NCBI GenBank assembly: GCA_016748015.1
Contig: JAAOMT010000448.1
Location: 121,834-185,833 of the forward strand
From: Geosiphon pyriformis
Taxonomy: Eukaryota; Glomeromycota; Glomeromycetes; Archaeosporales; Geosiphonaceae
DNA length: 64,000 nucleotides
Direction: 5' to 3'
Shown: positions 35,235 to 46,175 of the stretch, one piece after another
Position numbering within the stretch: the first letter of the stretch is position 1
Layout: each line of letters opens with the position of its first letter
Notes under the pieces: model-generated
What the model saw: the letters and a program-made list of their open reading frames with translations, nothing else
Told to the model about the DNA's origin: nothing
The model's database searches: none
Made by a program: the position numbers and the translations under genes

Positions 35235-35994
35235 TATAGATTATGGTAAGGTGGCTCTGAGGTGTTTGTTGAAGCTGTTAAATATGTGTTTGATTGTTGG
35301 TTTGGTGCCTGCTTTGTGGAAAAAGGCATGGATTTTGATGATTTTTAAGCCTTATGACTGGAATGGGGTTTTTACAAACACTTGGTCCATTGCTTTAATT
35401 GAAACTGCCAGGAAGATCTTTTCTAAGATTTTGTCTGATCATATTTTGATGGCTTGTAGCAAGTTTAATGTGTTTTAAGGTGACAATTTTTTGGTGTTGA
35501 AGGGTATGTCCACATAATCTCTGGTGTTTGTTGTTGGGTCAGTAATTAAGGATGCTCTTGAAAAGAATAGGGAAGTGTGGTTGGTTTTGTAGGACATGTA
35601 GAAAGCTTACAATTTGGTAGGATAGCATTATTTAAGGGCTAGCTTGTGACATATCAAGATGTATAATAGATTCATTAAGTTTTTTGGCAGTATTTATGAG
35701 AACAGAATTAACAGGGTAATAACTAACTTTAGTTTGTCTGGTGGTTATAGGGTATATAATGGACTGGATCAGGGTGAGGTCTTTTTATCCTTTCTGTGGA
35801 AGATTTTTTATGACTCTCTTTTGTGTAAAGTCAAGAGACATGAACAATTGTGTGGGTATTGAATTGATACTAGGTTTGTTTCAAAGACTAGACAGATTGA
35901 AAGTGGTGAAAGTCTCATCTCGTATTTTTCAGCTGGTGCATTTGTTGATAATACAATCTGAGTTGAGAATTGTCAAGCCTCTACTTAGTATGCT
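35235..35994 (+). pseudogene. RT fragment with stops (copy D)
   Basis: The translation carries KAWILMIFKPYDW, NTWSIALIETARK, GLDQGEVF and FVDNTI, the last being the FVDD active-site box with the second Asp changed to Asn. At least eight in-frame stops lie at Gln, Trp or Arg positions (for example around 35476, 35515, 35588 and 35597). Confidence 0.8.
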
Positions 35995-36834
35995 TTGAAC
36001 ATTGCCAATAAGTTTTTTGAGATTAATGATATTTCTATCAACAGTGGAAAGACTGTGACTATTCCCATCAATCAGAATGTTAAAGTTGCTTTATTGAGTA
36101 TTTGTGAACAGCCTATTTTAATTGCTAAGAAAAGTGAGGCACATCACTATTTGAGTATCTTTTTGTTTACTGAGGGGTTGTCCAAATCAAGTGTCATTAA
36201 AGCTCATGCTGATGTTTGTTTTTTTGTCAACATTATGCTTAGAAAGGCTATTACAGATAAGCAGTTCTTGTATTTGGTTTCGGCTGTCTTACAGCTTATT
36301 GTCAGTTATCATATTCAGTTTAGCTTTGTCCCTTCTAGTGTTTGTCACAAGTGGAATGTATTGGTTAAGAAGGGCTTTAAGTCTAAAGCTTGTCTTCTCC
36401 GTGACTTTTTTAATGCCGCTTTGTATCATTCCTTATTGTATGGCCTAAAATCTTTTGAGCAGGTGCAGTCTGAAGGGAAGGTAACTACTCTGATAATGTT
36501 CTCTAATGCTCCTGGTATTCTTGGGTGTTTGTTTAGTTATAGATTTCTGGATTTGCAAGTTCTGGGTTGGGCTCCTCTGGACCTTTTGCAGTTTCCTGTC
36601 AGATTACGTGTTAATCTGGTGAACAATTTTCTGGCTAAATTGGTTAAAATCTTTTTGGACAATAAACTGTCTTTGGCGAACAATCTCTCCACTGTTTTTT
36701 GTAGTTCTGGCCATTTTCCTTTGTCTTCTATTCTTGGAAAGTCTCTGTATTTTGATTCAGTCAAATCTCTCAAACGTTTTGGTGTTGTCTTTGGTAATTG
36801 GCTTTTTAATAAGAAAGATGGCTTGTTGGATTGA
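35995..36834 (+). pseudogene. RT thumb and linker, open block (copy D)
   Basis: 279 open codons continue the same protein after the FVDD box: INSGKTVTIPIN, ISIFLFTEGLSK, the conserved RKAITDKQFLYLVSA and VSYHIQFSF segments. It ends in TGA at 36832-36834 where the other copies have Trp (DWKTF or DWYTF), a TGG-to-TGA change. It is a fragment of a larger ORF2 rather than a gene. Confidence 0.8.
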
Positions 36835-36858
36835 AAGACTTTTCGCCATTGGAAGAGA

Positions 36859-37932
36859 TTGAATCTACATAATCCTATACCTCATTGGTCTGTGGTTGTA
36901 TCTGAGTTTTTTCTGGGTAAGAGATTCTTGTCATCTGGCACTCTTGGTTCTTTTGAGCTATGTGGATTGGATGTATTGGGATCTAGTGAGTTTTCTGCTA
37001 TAAAAAATGGATTGCATGATATTTGGTCAGGCTTTTTTAAGGTTTATACAGATGGGTCCTTGAAGAATGCTGGCTCTGCTGAAGTTGTGGGTGGTGCTGC
37101 TGCATACTTTCTGGTCTTGGATCTGAGCATTGGTGTTGCAATTCAGGGCCTTTTGTCTTCTACCATGGCTGAATTACAGGCTGTTGCTTTGTCTTTGGAG
37201 TGTGTCCCTTTTTCTAGTACTGTGGTGTTGCATCTTGACAGTCAGGCTGCCATTGATGCATGTATATCTGAGATGTCTCTTGCCATTCCTGATTTCCATA
37301 ATCAATACTGGCTTGAAAGACATCATATTTTTAATTTGGTCAGGAATAAGGATCTTAATGTGAGTTGGGCTAAGGTAAAAGGCTATTTTGGGATTCCTGG
37401 TAATGTGAGAGCCAACTTGGCTACTGGAACTGCCTCTGGGTCTCCTTTTTCGCTGTTGGCCAATGTGCGTGAACACTTTTTGGTTGCTGAGAGTACTGCT
37501 GTTTCTGGTAATGCCTGTCATTTTGTCCAGAATATTTTTTGGTCTGTTTGTTGTGCTTGTTGGGAAGCTGGCTCTGGCTGCGATGTGATTTCAAATGTGA
37601 TAGTTGGTTGTGTGAACTGGGTTGCTACTGCAAGAGTGTGGCATTCTGATTCTCATATACTCACTGGTTTCACTAGTTACAAGTCTTCAACACTCTGCTC
37701 TTATATGATGAAAGCTGTGCACAGAAAATTGTTGGTGGTGGTCAGGAAGAGGCTGTATAATAGATGTTACCCTGGTGTGCTGTGTCTGTTGTGTGGTGGT
37801 GTGGAGTTCTCTGACCATACTTTTACTTATGTTCATGAATCTGACATTTGCAATGAGATCTTGGTTGAAGCTTCTGCTTGTTGGTCTGTTGTGGCTGGTG
37901 TTTTTGATTGTTTTTCGTCTGCTGTATTATGA
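36859..37932 (+). pseudogene. RNase H and C-terminal region, open block (copy D)
   Basis: 357 open codons contain a well-preserved RNase H: FKVYTDGS (first Asp), STMAELQAVAL (Glu), LDSQAAIDAC (Asp) and later GIPGNVRANLA, where the last catalytic Asp position is Asn. A cysteine cluster CLLCGG..H follows near 37785. It ends in TGA at 37930. As it lacks the RT active site in the same open frame, it is scored as a fragment. Confidence 0.8.
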
Positions 37933-38786
37933 GTACTATCTCAATGTTCCATTAATATTGGGTTGTATGCTTTGGTATGCAAGAAATTTGTGCTAGATAA
38001 GTGACTTAGGGAGACTTGTTGTGTTGTTAATGACCAAAAATTGGCTGTTGCTCAGATTGTTGATTTCATAAGATTTATTGTTGAGTTGCATCATGCTAGG
38101 GTGTGGTTAGTGAGATCTAGCCATCGAGTGGTGATAGAAAAGGCTGGTTTGGTTCAGGATAGTAGTATTGTTTCTGGGCTTTTTTGTGGTGTGTCTTTTT
38201 TGCTTTTTGATAATATTGTTAGGTTGCTTGGTGTGGCTAAGTCTTTTGCTGTTAGCTTTGGTCATTAGAAGTCATATAGTTTCTTTTCTGGTCTGAAAGA
38301 TAGTGTACAGGTTATTATAGGTGTGTAGTATTGTCTTGACTGGCTTGAGTGGCTAGCCATATATAGTAAGCGCATAAGTCATATTTAGTTTGAGTCTTTT
38401 AGTTTGGCTCTATGTACTAGATAGTGATTGGATTTTACTCATTAAATTTTTTAATAAATAAAAAAAAATAGATTACAGAATTAAATTTTTTAATTTTAAA
38501 TTATATAATATTTTGAAAACATTATTTTTTATTTTATTTAAAACTGTCTATATTATCAAGTTAAAAATATAATTAAAGCATTAAAATTAAAAATAATTTA
38601 AGTTTTATTAAATATTTTTTTCTTTTAATTTTTTTTTTAACTCCTTTATAAAAATATTATTATTTGTAATATTATTTAAAATAATAGCAAGAAGCTATGA
38701 AAAAAATTAGTTTAATAATTAATAAAATTAGTAATAAAATTATATAAAAAAAAAATAAATATAACTTTTTTTTAAACTGTTTTTTT

Positions 38787-38962
38787 ATTTTTTTGGCTAA
38801 AAATTTGGCTTAGAGCAATAATAAAAACCATTTAAGTTAATTTTAAAAAAATGTGATTTTTAATAATATAAACACTATAATAACTTTGAATCTTAGATAA
38901 TATTAATATTAAAAATTTAATTTTGAAACAATAATAAAAACCAACTTAAATTAATAAAAAAT
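38787..38962. repeat. Left part of a ~108-bp tandem repeat split by LINE copy B
   Basis: One full unit (AAAAATGTGATTTTTAATAATATAAA ... CAATAATAAAAACCAACTTAA, in pieces) preceded by the end of another (GAGCAATAATAAAAACCATTTAA). The same unit continues at 45743-45925 directly after the LINE tail, so the LINE was inserted into an existing array. Confidence 0.8.
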
Positions 38963-39115
38963 TAAATAGAGTCAAAAAACTTCTTTCTCTCCTTCGTCCA
39001 AAATTCCCAAAAAAAGAGTCAAAAGTTTTTTTGAAAGAAGTTTTTTACCATTCAGTACGATAAATTAAAACCGTTTTTCGATTATGAGGTCACTGTTGGC
39101 TCTGTTATTGCTGTT

Positions 39116-40915
39116 ATGAAGAAGGCTACCAAAGTTTCTGGTTCTGAGGGTGGTTTTAAGATGGTTGCATCGAGGAAGAAGAGAAAGGGTGGTGTATTAG
39201 CAAAGAGTGTTGATAATAGTAAGGTTGCTGATAAAGCTCTTGGTAATCGTTCATGGCGTTCTGAGGTGGGTAATACTACTGAATCTGAGAGTATTGACAT
39301 GGAGGAGGAGTGCTTGGTTGAGGAAACCAGTGTTGACTATGGTGAAAATGGTGCTTTTACAGGAGAAGATCCTGATCAAACACCTAAGAGTTTGCGTGTA
39401 AAGACCAAGAAGGTGTTAGGGAAGCCTTTGGGTGTGATTGATTATGGTACTGTCGATGTGAATGGTGATGTGTTGGATGAGTCTCTTCTTCTACCACCTC
39501 CTTTTCCAGTCAAACCGTCCGTTCAGATGTCTGTTCGCAAGTCCTTCACTTTGGATATTGATCTGGTGGCAGTGGTGGGTAAATTTTCTCAGGAAAGAGT
39601 CAATTTTGTCAGAAAAATTTTTTCAGGTGTAAATGGTTTTGGGGGGGCCTCTACCCCCTCAAAATTTGGTGGAATCATTTGGGCTACTTTTACTTCTGAA
39701 GAGGCGATGATGACTGTAGCTAATCTGGCTAATGACCATGGTGTTGTGGTAAACACCAATCTCAAGCACCCTGTCAACAATCGTACAAATCGGGCAATTG
39801 TGCTGAAAGAAATTCCTGTGAGAACTTTTTTGAAGGCTGTGCATGCGGCTGTAGCCGAATTTGGCATCATTAAGTTGATCAAAATGCAGCTGGTGAGTTT
39901 ATGGCAAAAGCCGATCATCAAATTGGAAGATCAAGACCAGACTGATTTTCTGGCCTCTAAGTGGTCTATCCTTATTGGGAAGGATGCAATTCGGGTGGCC
40001 AAGGCTGATATCGATAAACAATCATGGGATGCCAGGGATAAGTTTAGGGCTTTGCTATATACTCTTTCCATGGGAACCACTGCTCATGATTTGTGAGATT
40101 TTATTGGTTCTATTGGTGGGAAAACCTGCTTTATCGATCGCAATCCCATCAGTTATTCTCGTGCCCACTGTGCCACTGTGTGTTTTAGCTTGGAAGTGGA
40201 ATTAGTTAATGCAATGGCAATGACTCCAGTTATAAAGAGCTTTGGTCTCTGTTGGTCCCATCTTTCTTTAGCTTCATGTGCAGTTTGTGAGAAATTTGGT
40301 CATACTTCTCTTGGTTGCAAAACAATCAAGGGTGCTGGAATTGCAGGAGGCAGAAAGGCTCCCCTTTTGGTTCAGGACCAATCCAGATTGGCGAAAATTT
40401 ATGCAAGGAGATCTGCGCCTATCTCTCGTCCTTTGGCTTTTGGTGGTAAAACTTGGGCATTGGTGGTTAGCGCTTTCTCTGCTCCTTCTCTCTCTGGTGG
40501 TAAGGCAAGTTCTGGTTCCATCGTCGATGGTAAACCTACCCCTCCTGTTGCAAAAGATCTGGAAAAAAGACTGGTCAGTATCGAGGATGGTCTTGTTAGT
40601 CTTGCAAAACAAATTGATGGGTTGGCCAAGAGGTTAGATTTGCTTGTGCTGGTGGTTCCCCAGCCTGGTCACAGATGCTGGCTGCCAGTGGTCGCCATGC
40701 CACAGAATTCGGAAAGTAATGTGACATTGGATATGGACTTGAGTATGGCTGATGGCCATAAGTCTGCCATGATTGTGGACTCATCCATGTCCCCCTATGT
40801 TGTCAAGTTGGAAAATATGTTGGAGGGCCTCTCCAAATCTGTGTTGATCTTGTCCGCTCGTTTTGATAGTCTGGCTTTGGCTGGTGGTGCGAACTTCCAA
40901 TCCCCCTCCCAATGA
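39116..40915 (+). pseudogene. LINE ORF1, nucleic-acid-binding Gag-like protein, one internal TGA
   Basis: About 599 codons in one frame with TGA at 40094-40096, where relatives probably have Arg or Trp. Residues 1-100 are basic then acidic and low in complexity. A DUF4283-like region lies around residues 140-330 (KSFTLDIDLVAVVGKF, WATFTSEEAM). The zinc knuckle C-x2-C-x4-H-x4-C (CAVCEKFGHTSLGC) is at about 40276-40317. A Ser/Pro-rich stretch and a short heptad-like segment follow. ORF1 proteins of this type coat the LINE RNA. The frame ends TGA at 40913-40915, overlapping the ORF2 start by ATGA. The 5' start is the first ATG after the UTR. Confidence 0.82.
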
Positions 40916-43900
40916 GTGAATTAGTATGGAAAGTCGCTACATGCAATGTTAGAGGAATGAACAACCCTGCAAAGCAGAGTGATGTCATTCGTTGGCATAA
41001 GGACATGGACAATTCAATTTCAATTTTTACTGAAACTAAGTTAAAAGGTAAGGTTCGGCCCTGGATCATTAACAAGTTTGATGGGGTTCGGGTGTTTACT
41101 ACTGGTTTGGATTCTGGATATCTGGGTGCTGGTGTAGTGGTGGTTATGAACACTTCTTTGGCGAGACATGTGTACAAAGTGTCTGAGGTCCCGGGTCGGT
41201 TGTTGTCTATCAAGTTACTTTTCAAGAACAGGCTCTCTGTGTCAATTTTGGGACTGTACGCTGGTGCTTCTTTGGCAGTCCAGTTCTCTCAGGCAGGCAA
41301 AATCAACTCTATCGTTGCAAAGGCTGTTAACGAGTCCTCCTTTGTTATCCTTGGTGGCAATTTTAATAAAGATGGCTCTCATAAGTGTGTGAGTTTCAAG
41401 AAGTGCCTTGATTTGGGATTGATTAACTCTTTGGTCGGGAGCCCAGCTGTGAAAATGCCCACTTGGGAGAATTCTAAGGGTGTCAAAAGAACAATTGATT
41501 ACGTGTTTGTCTCTCCAAATCTGGTCAATGTGATGGTACATCATAATGTTTCGGGTGTTAGTGAGCACTTTGACATGGATCATTAAGCTGTTTCAGTGTT
41601 TTTGGGTCTGGGTGGACTTCTGGATACGTAATTGAGCTTTTTTCGCAAGCAAGCAAACAGAAACAGATGGAAGTTTGATTTCAAGGGTGCTGATGAGAGT
41701 AAATGGATCGATTTTAAGTGTGCCACATTGGCTAACGCAACAATGTTCTCAGATGAGTTTGTTGTTTCTGTGAGGTTTTTGGATTTGGACGCAATGTGAG
41801 ATGTTGTTCGCAAAATAATGATTCTTTTGGCTAATGAAGTGTTCAAGAAAAAGTGGTTTAAGGAATTTGATGGTGTCTTTACCAAAGAGTCGTCAAGGTT
41901 CCACAAGTTGGAGCTTTTGGTTTCAAAAATTATTAAGGCATTTCATGTAGAGTGTGCTGTGGATTTTGCTTTTCTCATAAGGTGTTGGGCTATTCTGGAC
42001 AGTGTCAAGGCTTCGGTCATTCAGGATCTGGTGGACTCTGGTGTGGAATCTGGTCATGTTTGTTCTGCTCTTTTTGGTGCCAGGAAATTTTATTGAAAGT
42101 CCAAGCTCATTGAATCTCAAAGTGCTAAAGAAGCATGCATCAGATCTGCGATAGACAAGAGGATGGAAAGCTTTGAGGTAAATAAAGATCATACAATAAA
42201 AAGTGTGTTGAAGTGCCCGTTTCGTAAGATTGTGCTGGATCATTTGGTGGTTGATGACAAATTGATTTTGGAACCTGAGCAGGTCAAGTCCAAGGTTGAT
42301 GCGATCATAGAAGGTTGGACTAGGAAGTGTCGAGTGGTCAATTATGTCTCGGAGGATTGGTGCCTCCAATATCAGCCACTGGAGTATGTTTTTGACGAAG
42401 CTTTTTCTAGTGTCATGTGTTCAATTGGGTATGATGAGTTCCTTGGGGTGATTTCTGATCTTCCGGAGGGTAAAGCGGCTGGTTTGTTGGGTATTTCAAA
42501 TGAACTTTGGAAACATTGTAATAAGTCAGTTTTGGATATGTTGTTGGTGCTCTTGAACTCTTGTTTGTCTAGTGAATCAGTGTCCGGCCCTTGGAAAGAA
42601 GCATGGGTCTCGATGATTCCGAAACCTTATGAGTGGGAAGATGTTTTAACGAACACACGTCCTATTGCCTTAATCGAAACGGCTCACAAGGTTCTTTCCA
42701 AGATACTCTCGGGCAGGATTTCTTTGGCGTGCAGTACTTTTGACGTGCTTCGAGGGGCTAATTTCTCAGTTTTGAAGAGTACAACAACCCAGTCCCCTAT
42801 TTTTGCAACTGGTTCGGTGGTTGAAGATGCTTTGGAAAAAAACAGAGAGCTATGGCTGGTTCTGCAGGACATGCGGAAGACGTATGACTCGGTTGGCTGG
42901 GAGCATCTCGAGAAAAGTTTGGTCAGAATTAAGATGTATAGCAAATTTATTCGGTTTTTTGGTGGTATTCATAGGGATCGTACCAATCGAGTCATGACTG
43001 ATTTTGGACTGACAAGCGGTTACCGTGTGCACGATGGTTTGGACCAGGGAGAGGTCTTCTCTCCTCTTCTCTGGCGCATATTTTATGATCCTCTTTTGTG
43101 CGAAGTCAAGAGACAAGAGAGTGTATGTGGGTATAGGTTGAACTCTCACTTTGTTTCCAAGAATGGTCGTTCCAAATCCCAGGCTGGGTTTTCTTCTTTT
43201 TTTGCCGCTGGTGCTTTTGTAGATGATACGATTTGGGTTGGTAGCAGTCAGACGGCTACTCAACATATTCTTGATGTTGCTAGTGAATTTTTTTTTATCA
43301 ATAACATTTCTATTAACAACAACAAAACGGTAGCCATTCCTATCAATAGCAGAGTCAGCAGTCCCTCCCTGTCTATCAGTGGTTCGCCCATTTCTATTGC
43401 CAAAAAGAGAGAATCTCACCGATATCTGGGCATTTTTCTATCATCTGAGGGTCTTTCAAAGCCTAGCTTGGCTAAGGCGCATTCGGACGTTCGCTTTTTC
43501 ACCAATCTAGTGTTGAGGAAGGCGGTCTCAGATAAGCAGTTTTTGTATTTGGTGTCAGCAGTTCTGCATCCGATAGTCAGCTATAGAACTCAGTTCAGTT
43601 TTATTCCTGTTGGCGTGTGCGGGAAGTGGGATGCTCTGATTCATAAAGGTTTGAAGCTCAAGTCTGGTTTGCCACTCGATTTCCCCAATGATGTGGTTTA
43701 CCACCCTTTGTTTTATGGTTTGAAGTCATTTTTTCAAGTTCAATCTGAAAGCAAGATTGCTTCTCTTGTCGGTTTTGCAAACTCTGGTGGTATCTTGGGT
43801 CATTTGTTTTCCCACAGGTCTCATGACTTGCAAGTTCTGTGTTGGCGCCCTGTTCATCCATTGTGTTCTCCTGTTCGTATTTGTGTCAATGCTTCTAATA

Positions 43901-45600
43901 ACTTTTTGGCAGGCATGGTTTGTGTTCTTGTCGATTGCAATGTGTCTCTGGGTGGCTCTTTAGTTAGTTCTTTTTGGTCTCATGGTGGAGTGCCTATGTC
44001 TGAGGTTCTGGGCGAGTCAAGGTTTCTCAAGTTTCTCCCTTCCCTTCGGCGGTATGGTATTGCCTTTGTGAATTAACTTTATGACCGTCATGGTGCTGTC
44101 TATGATTGGTACACTTTCAAGCAGTGGAAGAGATTGGACCCCCGTGGTCCAGTTCCTGAGTGGTTCAAGCATTCTGTTTTGTTTCTCAATAGTGTGAGAT
44201 CTTCTTGTGATCAGTCTCTAGTTTTGGGGGATGGTAGTCCTTCGAACATTCTTGAGTCTGGTGGATTTATGTCTATTCGTGATCGTCTCTTGGTGACCGG
44301 TGTTAGCAGCCTGTTAGTGTATACGGATGGATCTCTTAGTGGTCTTGGCATGGTTGGCTGTAGAGCTGGTGCTGCTGTTTTTTTTGAGGACATTGGTTTG
44401 GGTTTGGGAGTAAGGATATTGGGTTTGATGTTGTCTACTTTGGCAGAATTGCAGGCTGTTGCTTTAGCTCTGAAGTGTGTTCCCTCATCAAGCTCTGTTT
44501 GTTTGTTCTCAGATAGTCAATCGGCATTGGATGCTTGCAGGTCGGAGTTAGATCTGGTATGTCCCGATTTTCATAATCAGTGTTGGGTCGAACATCGTCA
44601 TATTGTCAATGTAATTCGCAGTAAGAAGTTAAGGGTTAGCTTTCGCAAGATGAAGGGTCATTCTGGTGTTTCGGGAAACAAGCGTGCCGATGCGATCACT
44701 GGTGCCGCTTCTCTCTCCAATTGGTATCTTCCCCCTTGCTTGAGTGAGCATTTCTTGACAGCTGATGGTGATGTTGTTTCTGGAAATTTGAGGCATTTTG
44801 TTCATGATATTTATCGTTCTATTTGTCGTGCGTGATGGGAGGTTGGTTTCGGTTTTGGGGTTTTGGTTGGCAGCTTGTCTTCTGAGGTTGATTGGCCCTG
44901 TTTGTCATTGGTGTGGCATCCTAATTTGCACATGACTGCAGGATTCACCAGCAGGTATTCGTCCAGTGTGCGTACTTATTTTATGAAGTCTTTGCACCAT
45001 CGGCTGCCAGTTGCTGTTCGGAAGTGCCTCTATGATAAACATTATCCTAGCATGTTGTGCTTGTATTGTGGTAAGGTGGAGGTGTCGGATCATGTGTTTT
45101 CTTACAAGGTTGACGAGTTTGTTCGGCGCCAGTTGCTGAATTCTTATGTAGGGTTCTGGAAGGCACTTTCTGGCTCATCTCACTCCTCCTCGGATATATT
45201 GCAGCTGTTGTCATCCAGTGTTTTTGATTCTTCTGTGTCTATGGCTCTTTTTAAGGGCTTTGTTTTCAATGGATGGTTTAGCGAGGCTGTTTCCATCTTT
45301 TATGACCCCAAGATTGCTATTTTGGAAATTGTCAAGTTTGTGCACTCTCTTGGTCTTGCTTTCAGGAAGGATGTCTGGTTGATTTGTGCTAAGCATCGTG
45401 TGTATATGAAGAAGAATGGACTGATCCCGCTAGATGGTTCAGCCGTCATCTTAGTTCATGGTTTGGCTTCGAGGTTCTCTGTAGGGGTGGTTAGGTTACT
45501 TGGTATTACTAGTGCTTTAGGTGTTCATTTTGGTTTTCGCAAGGCTTGCTTGTTCTTTTCAGGTATAGGTGAATCAGTGTTGGTTCATATAGCTGCATAG
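40912..45600 (+). pseudogene. LINE ORF2: endonuclease, reverse transcriptase, RNase H, six internal stops
   Basis: A single frame of 1562 codons. Residues 1-230 are an EEP endonuclease (ATCNVRGM, TETKL, and GGNFN in place of GGDFN with Asn at residue 150; DH motif at about 223). RT spans about 490-850 with LVLQDMRKTYDS, GLDQGEVFSPLLW and F-V-D-D at residues 769-772 (43216-43227). RNase H starts at about 1130 with YTDGS (Asp1139), STLAELQAVAL, SDSQSALDA, and KGHSGVSGNKRAD. A CCHC-like cluster CLYCG...H follows near residue 1380. Stops: TAA 41584, TAA 41629, TGA 41797, TGA 42094, TAA 44074, TGA 44833. Each is explained by one transition from a Gln, Arg or Trp codon by comparison with the other copies. 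Inactive as one protein unless stops are read through. Confidence 0.9.
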
Positions 45601-45735
45601 TGTTGTTCTGATCGGCCCGAGTGGCTGGTCACGTGTAGAAAGTGCATGATTCACGCCTAGTTTAGATCAATTCCTTGATGTATAGTGCTAGGTTGTGTTT
45701 GGACCTCACTCGTTAAGCAATAATAAAAAAAAAAA
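45601..45735 (+). other. LINE 3' UTR and A-tail
   Basis: After the TAG at 45598, about 120 bases are shared by all four LINE copies, including GAGTGGCTGGTCACGTG, and end in AATAAT followed by A12. This is the region the element's RT is expected to recognise when priming at a new site. Confidence 0.75.
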
Positions 45736-45742
45736 ATTAATA

Positions 45743-45925
45743 TTGAAAAAATATGATTTTCAATAATATAAATATTGTAATAATTTTAAGTCTTAGATAA
45801 TGCTAATGCTGAAAATTCGGCTCTAAAACAATGATAAAAACCAACTTAACCCAACATTAAAAAAACATGATTTTTAATAATATAAGCATTGTAATATTTT
45901 TAAGTTTTAGATGATATTAATTTGT
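45743..45925. repeat. Right part of the ~108-bp tandem repeat
   Basis: One complete unit (AAAAATATGATTTTTCAATAA ... in pieces ... CAATGATAAAAACCAACTTAA) and most of a second (ACATGATTTTTAATAATATAAG). These continue the array interrupted at 38962 by the LINE. Confidence 0.8.
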
Positions 45926-46175
45926 TGTATGATATGCCAATCTTATTATTGGTTATTGATTAACCTAAATTCATGCAAAAAATATATATTTTTAATATAA
46001 TTCTATAATCTTTTAATACTTTAAAAAATCTATTTGCAATATTTATTTTATTATGTTATCTACTTATTAAACCAAAATCAATTATTGTTTGTTGAAAATT
46101 CCAATTTTTATTGATATAATAAGTAGTAATGAAAATAAAGACTTTGTTATTCAAAAATCTAATGTAAAGGAAATT
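45926..46175. other. AT-rich spacer
   Basis: No gene or repeat recognised. Confidence 0.5.

Larger units (their letters stand above)
35235..38470 (+). mobile_element. 5'-truncated LINE, RT to A-tail (copy D)
   Basis: Starts in the RT N-terminal region (VALRCLLKLLNMCL) and runs to a 3' UTR with GAGTGGCTAGCCATAT near 38350 and an A-rich tail at about 38455. It belongs to a subfamily distinct from copies A and B: RNase H begins YTDGSLKNAGS and later has LDSQAAIDA. The first 750 bases have many stops at Gln/Trp/Arg positions; the rest is largely open. Confidence 0.9.
38969..45735 (+). mobile_element. Full-length LINE with ORF1, ORF2 and A-tail (copy B)
   Basis: 6.77 kb with a ~147-bp 5' UTR, ORF1 (CCHC knuckle), ORF2 (endonuclease, RT, RNase H), a 3' UTR and a 12-A tail. 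It is clearly richer in C, G and CpG than the other three copies, so it is the youngest. No frameshift was found in either ORF; seven internal stops are the only obvious lesions (TGA 40094; TAA 41584, 41629; TGA 41797, 42094; TAA 44074; TGA 44833). The EN-RT-RNase H order with a CCHC ORF1 fits the I/Tad1-like LINEs of fungi. Confidence 0.93.

Noticed and set aside
39116-45600. Alternative genetic code (TAA/TAG read as Gln) to explain in-frame stops in LINEs
   Set aside because: Host genes use TAA, TAG and CAA/CAG in the normal way, and several LINE stops are TGA at Arg or Trp positions. Other copies have sense codons at the same sites.
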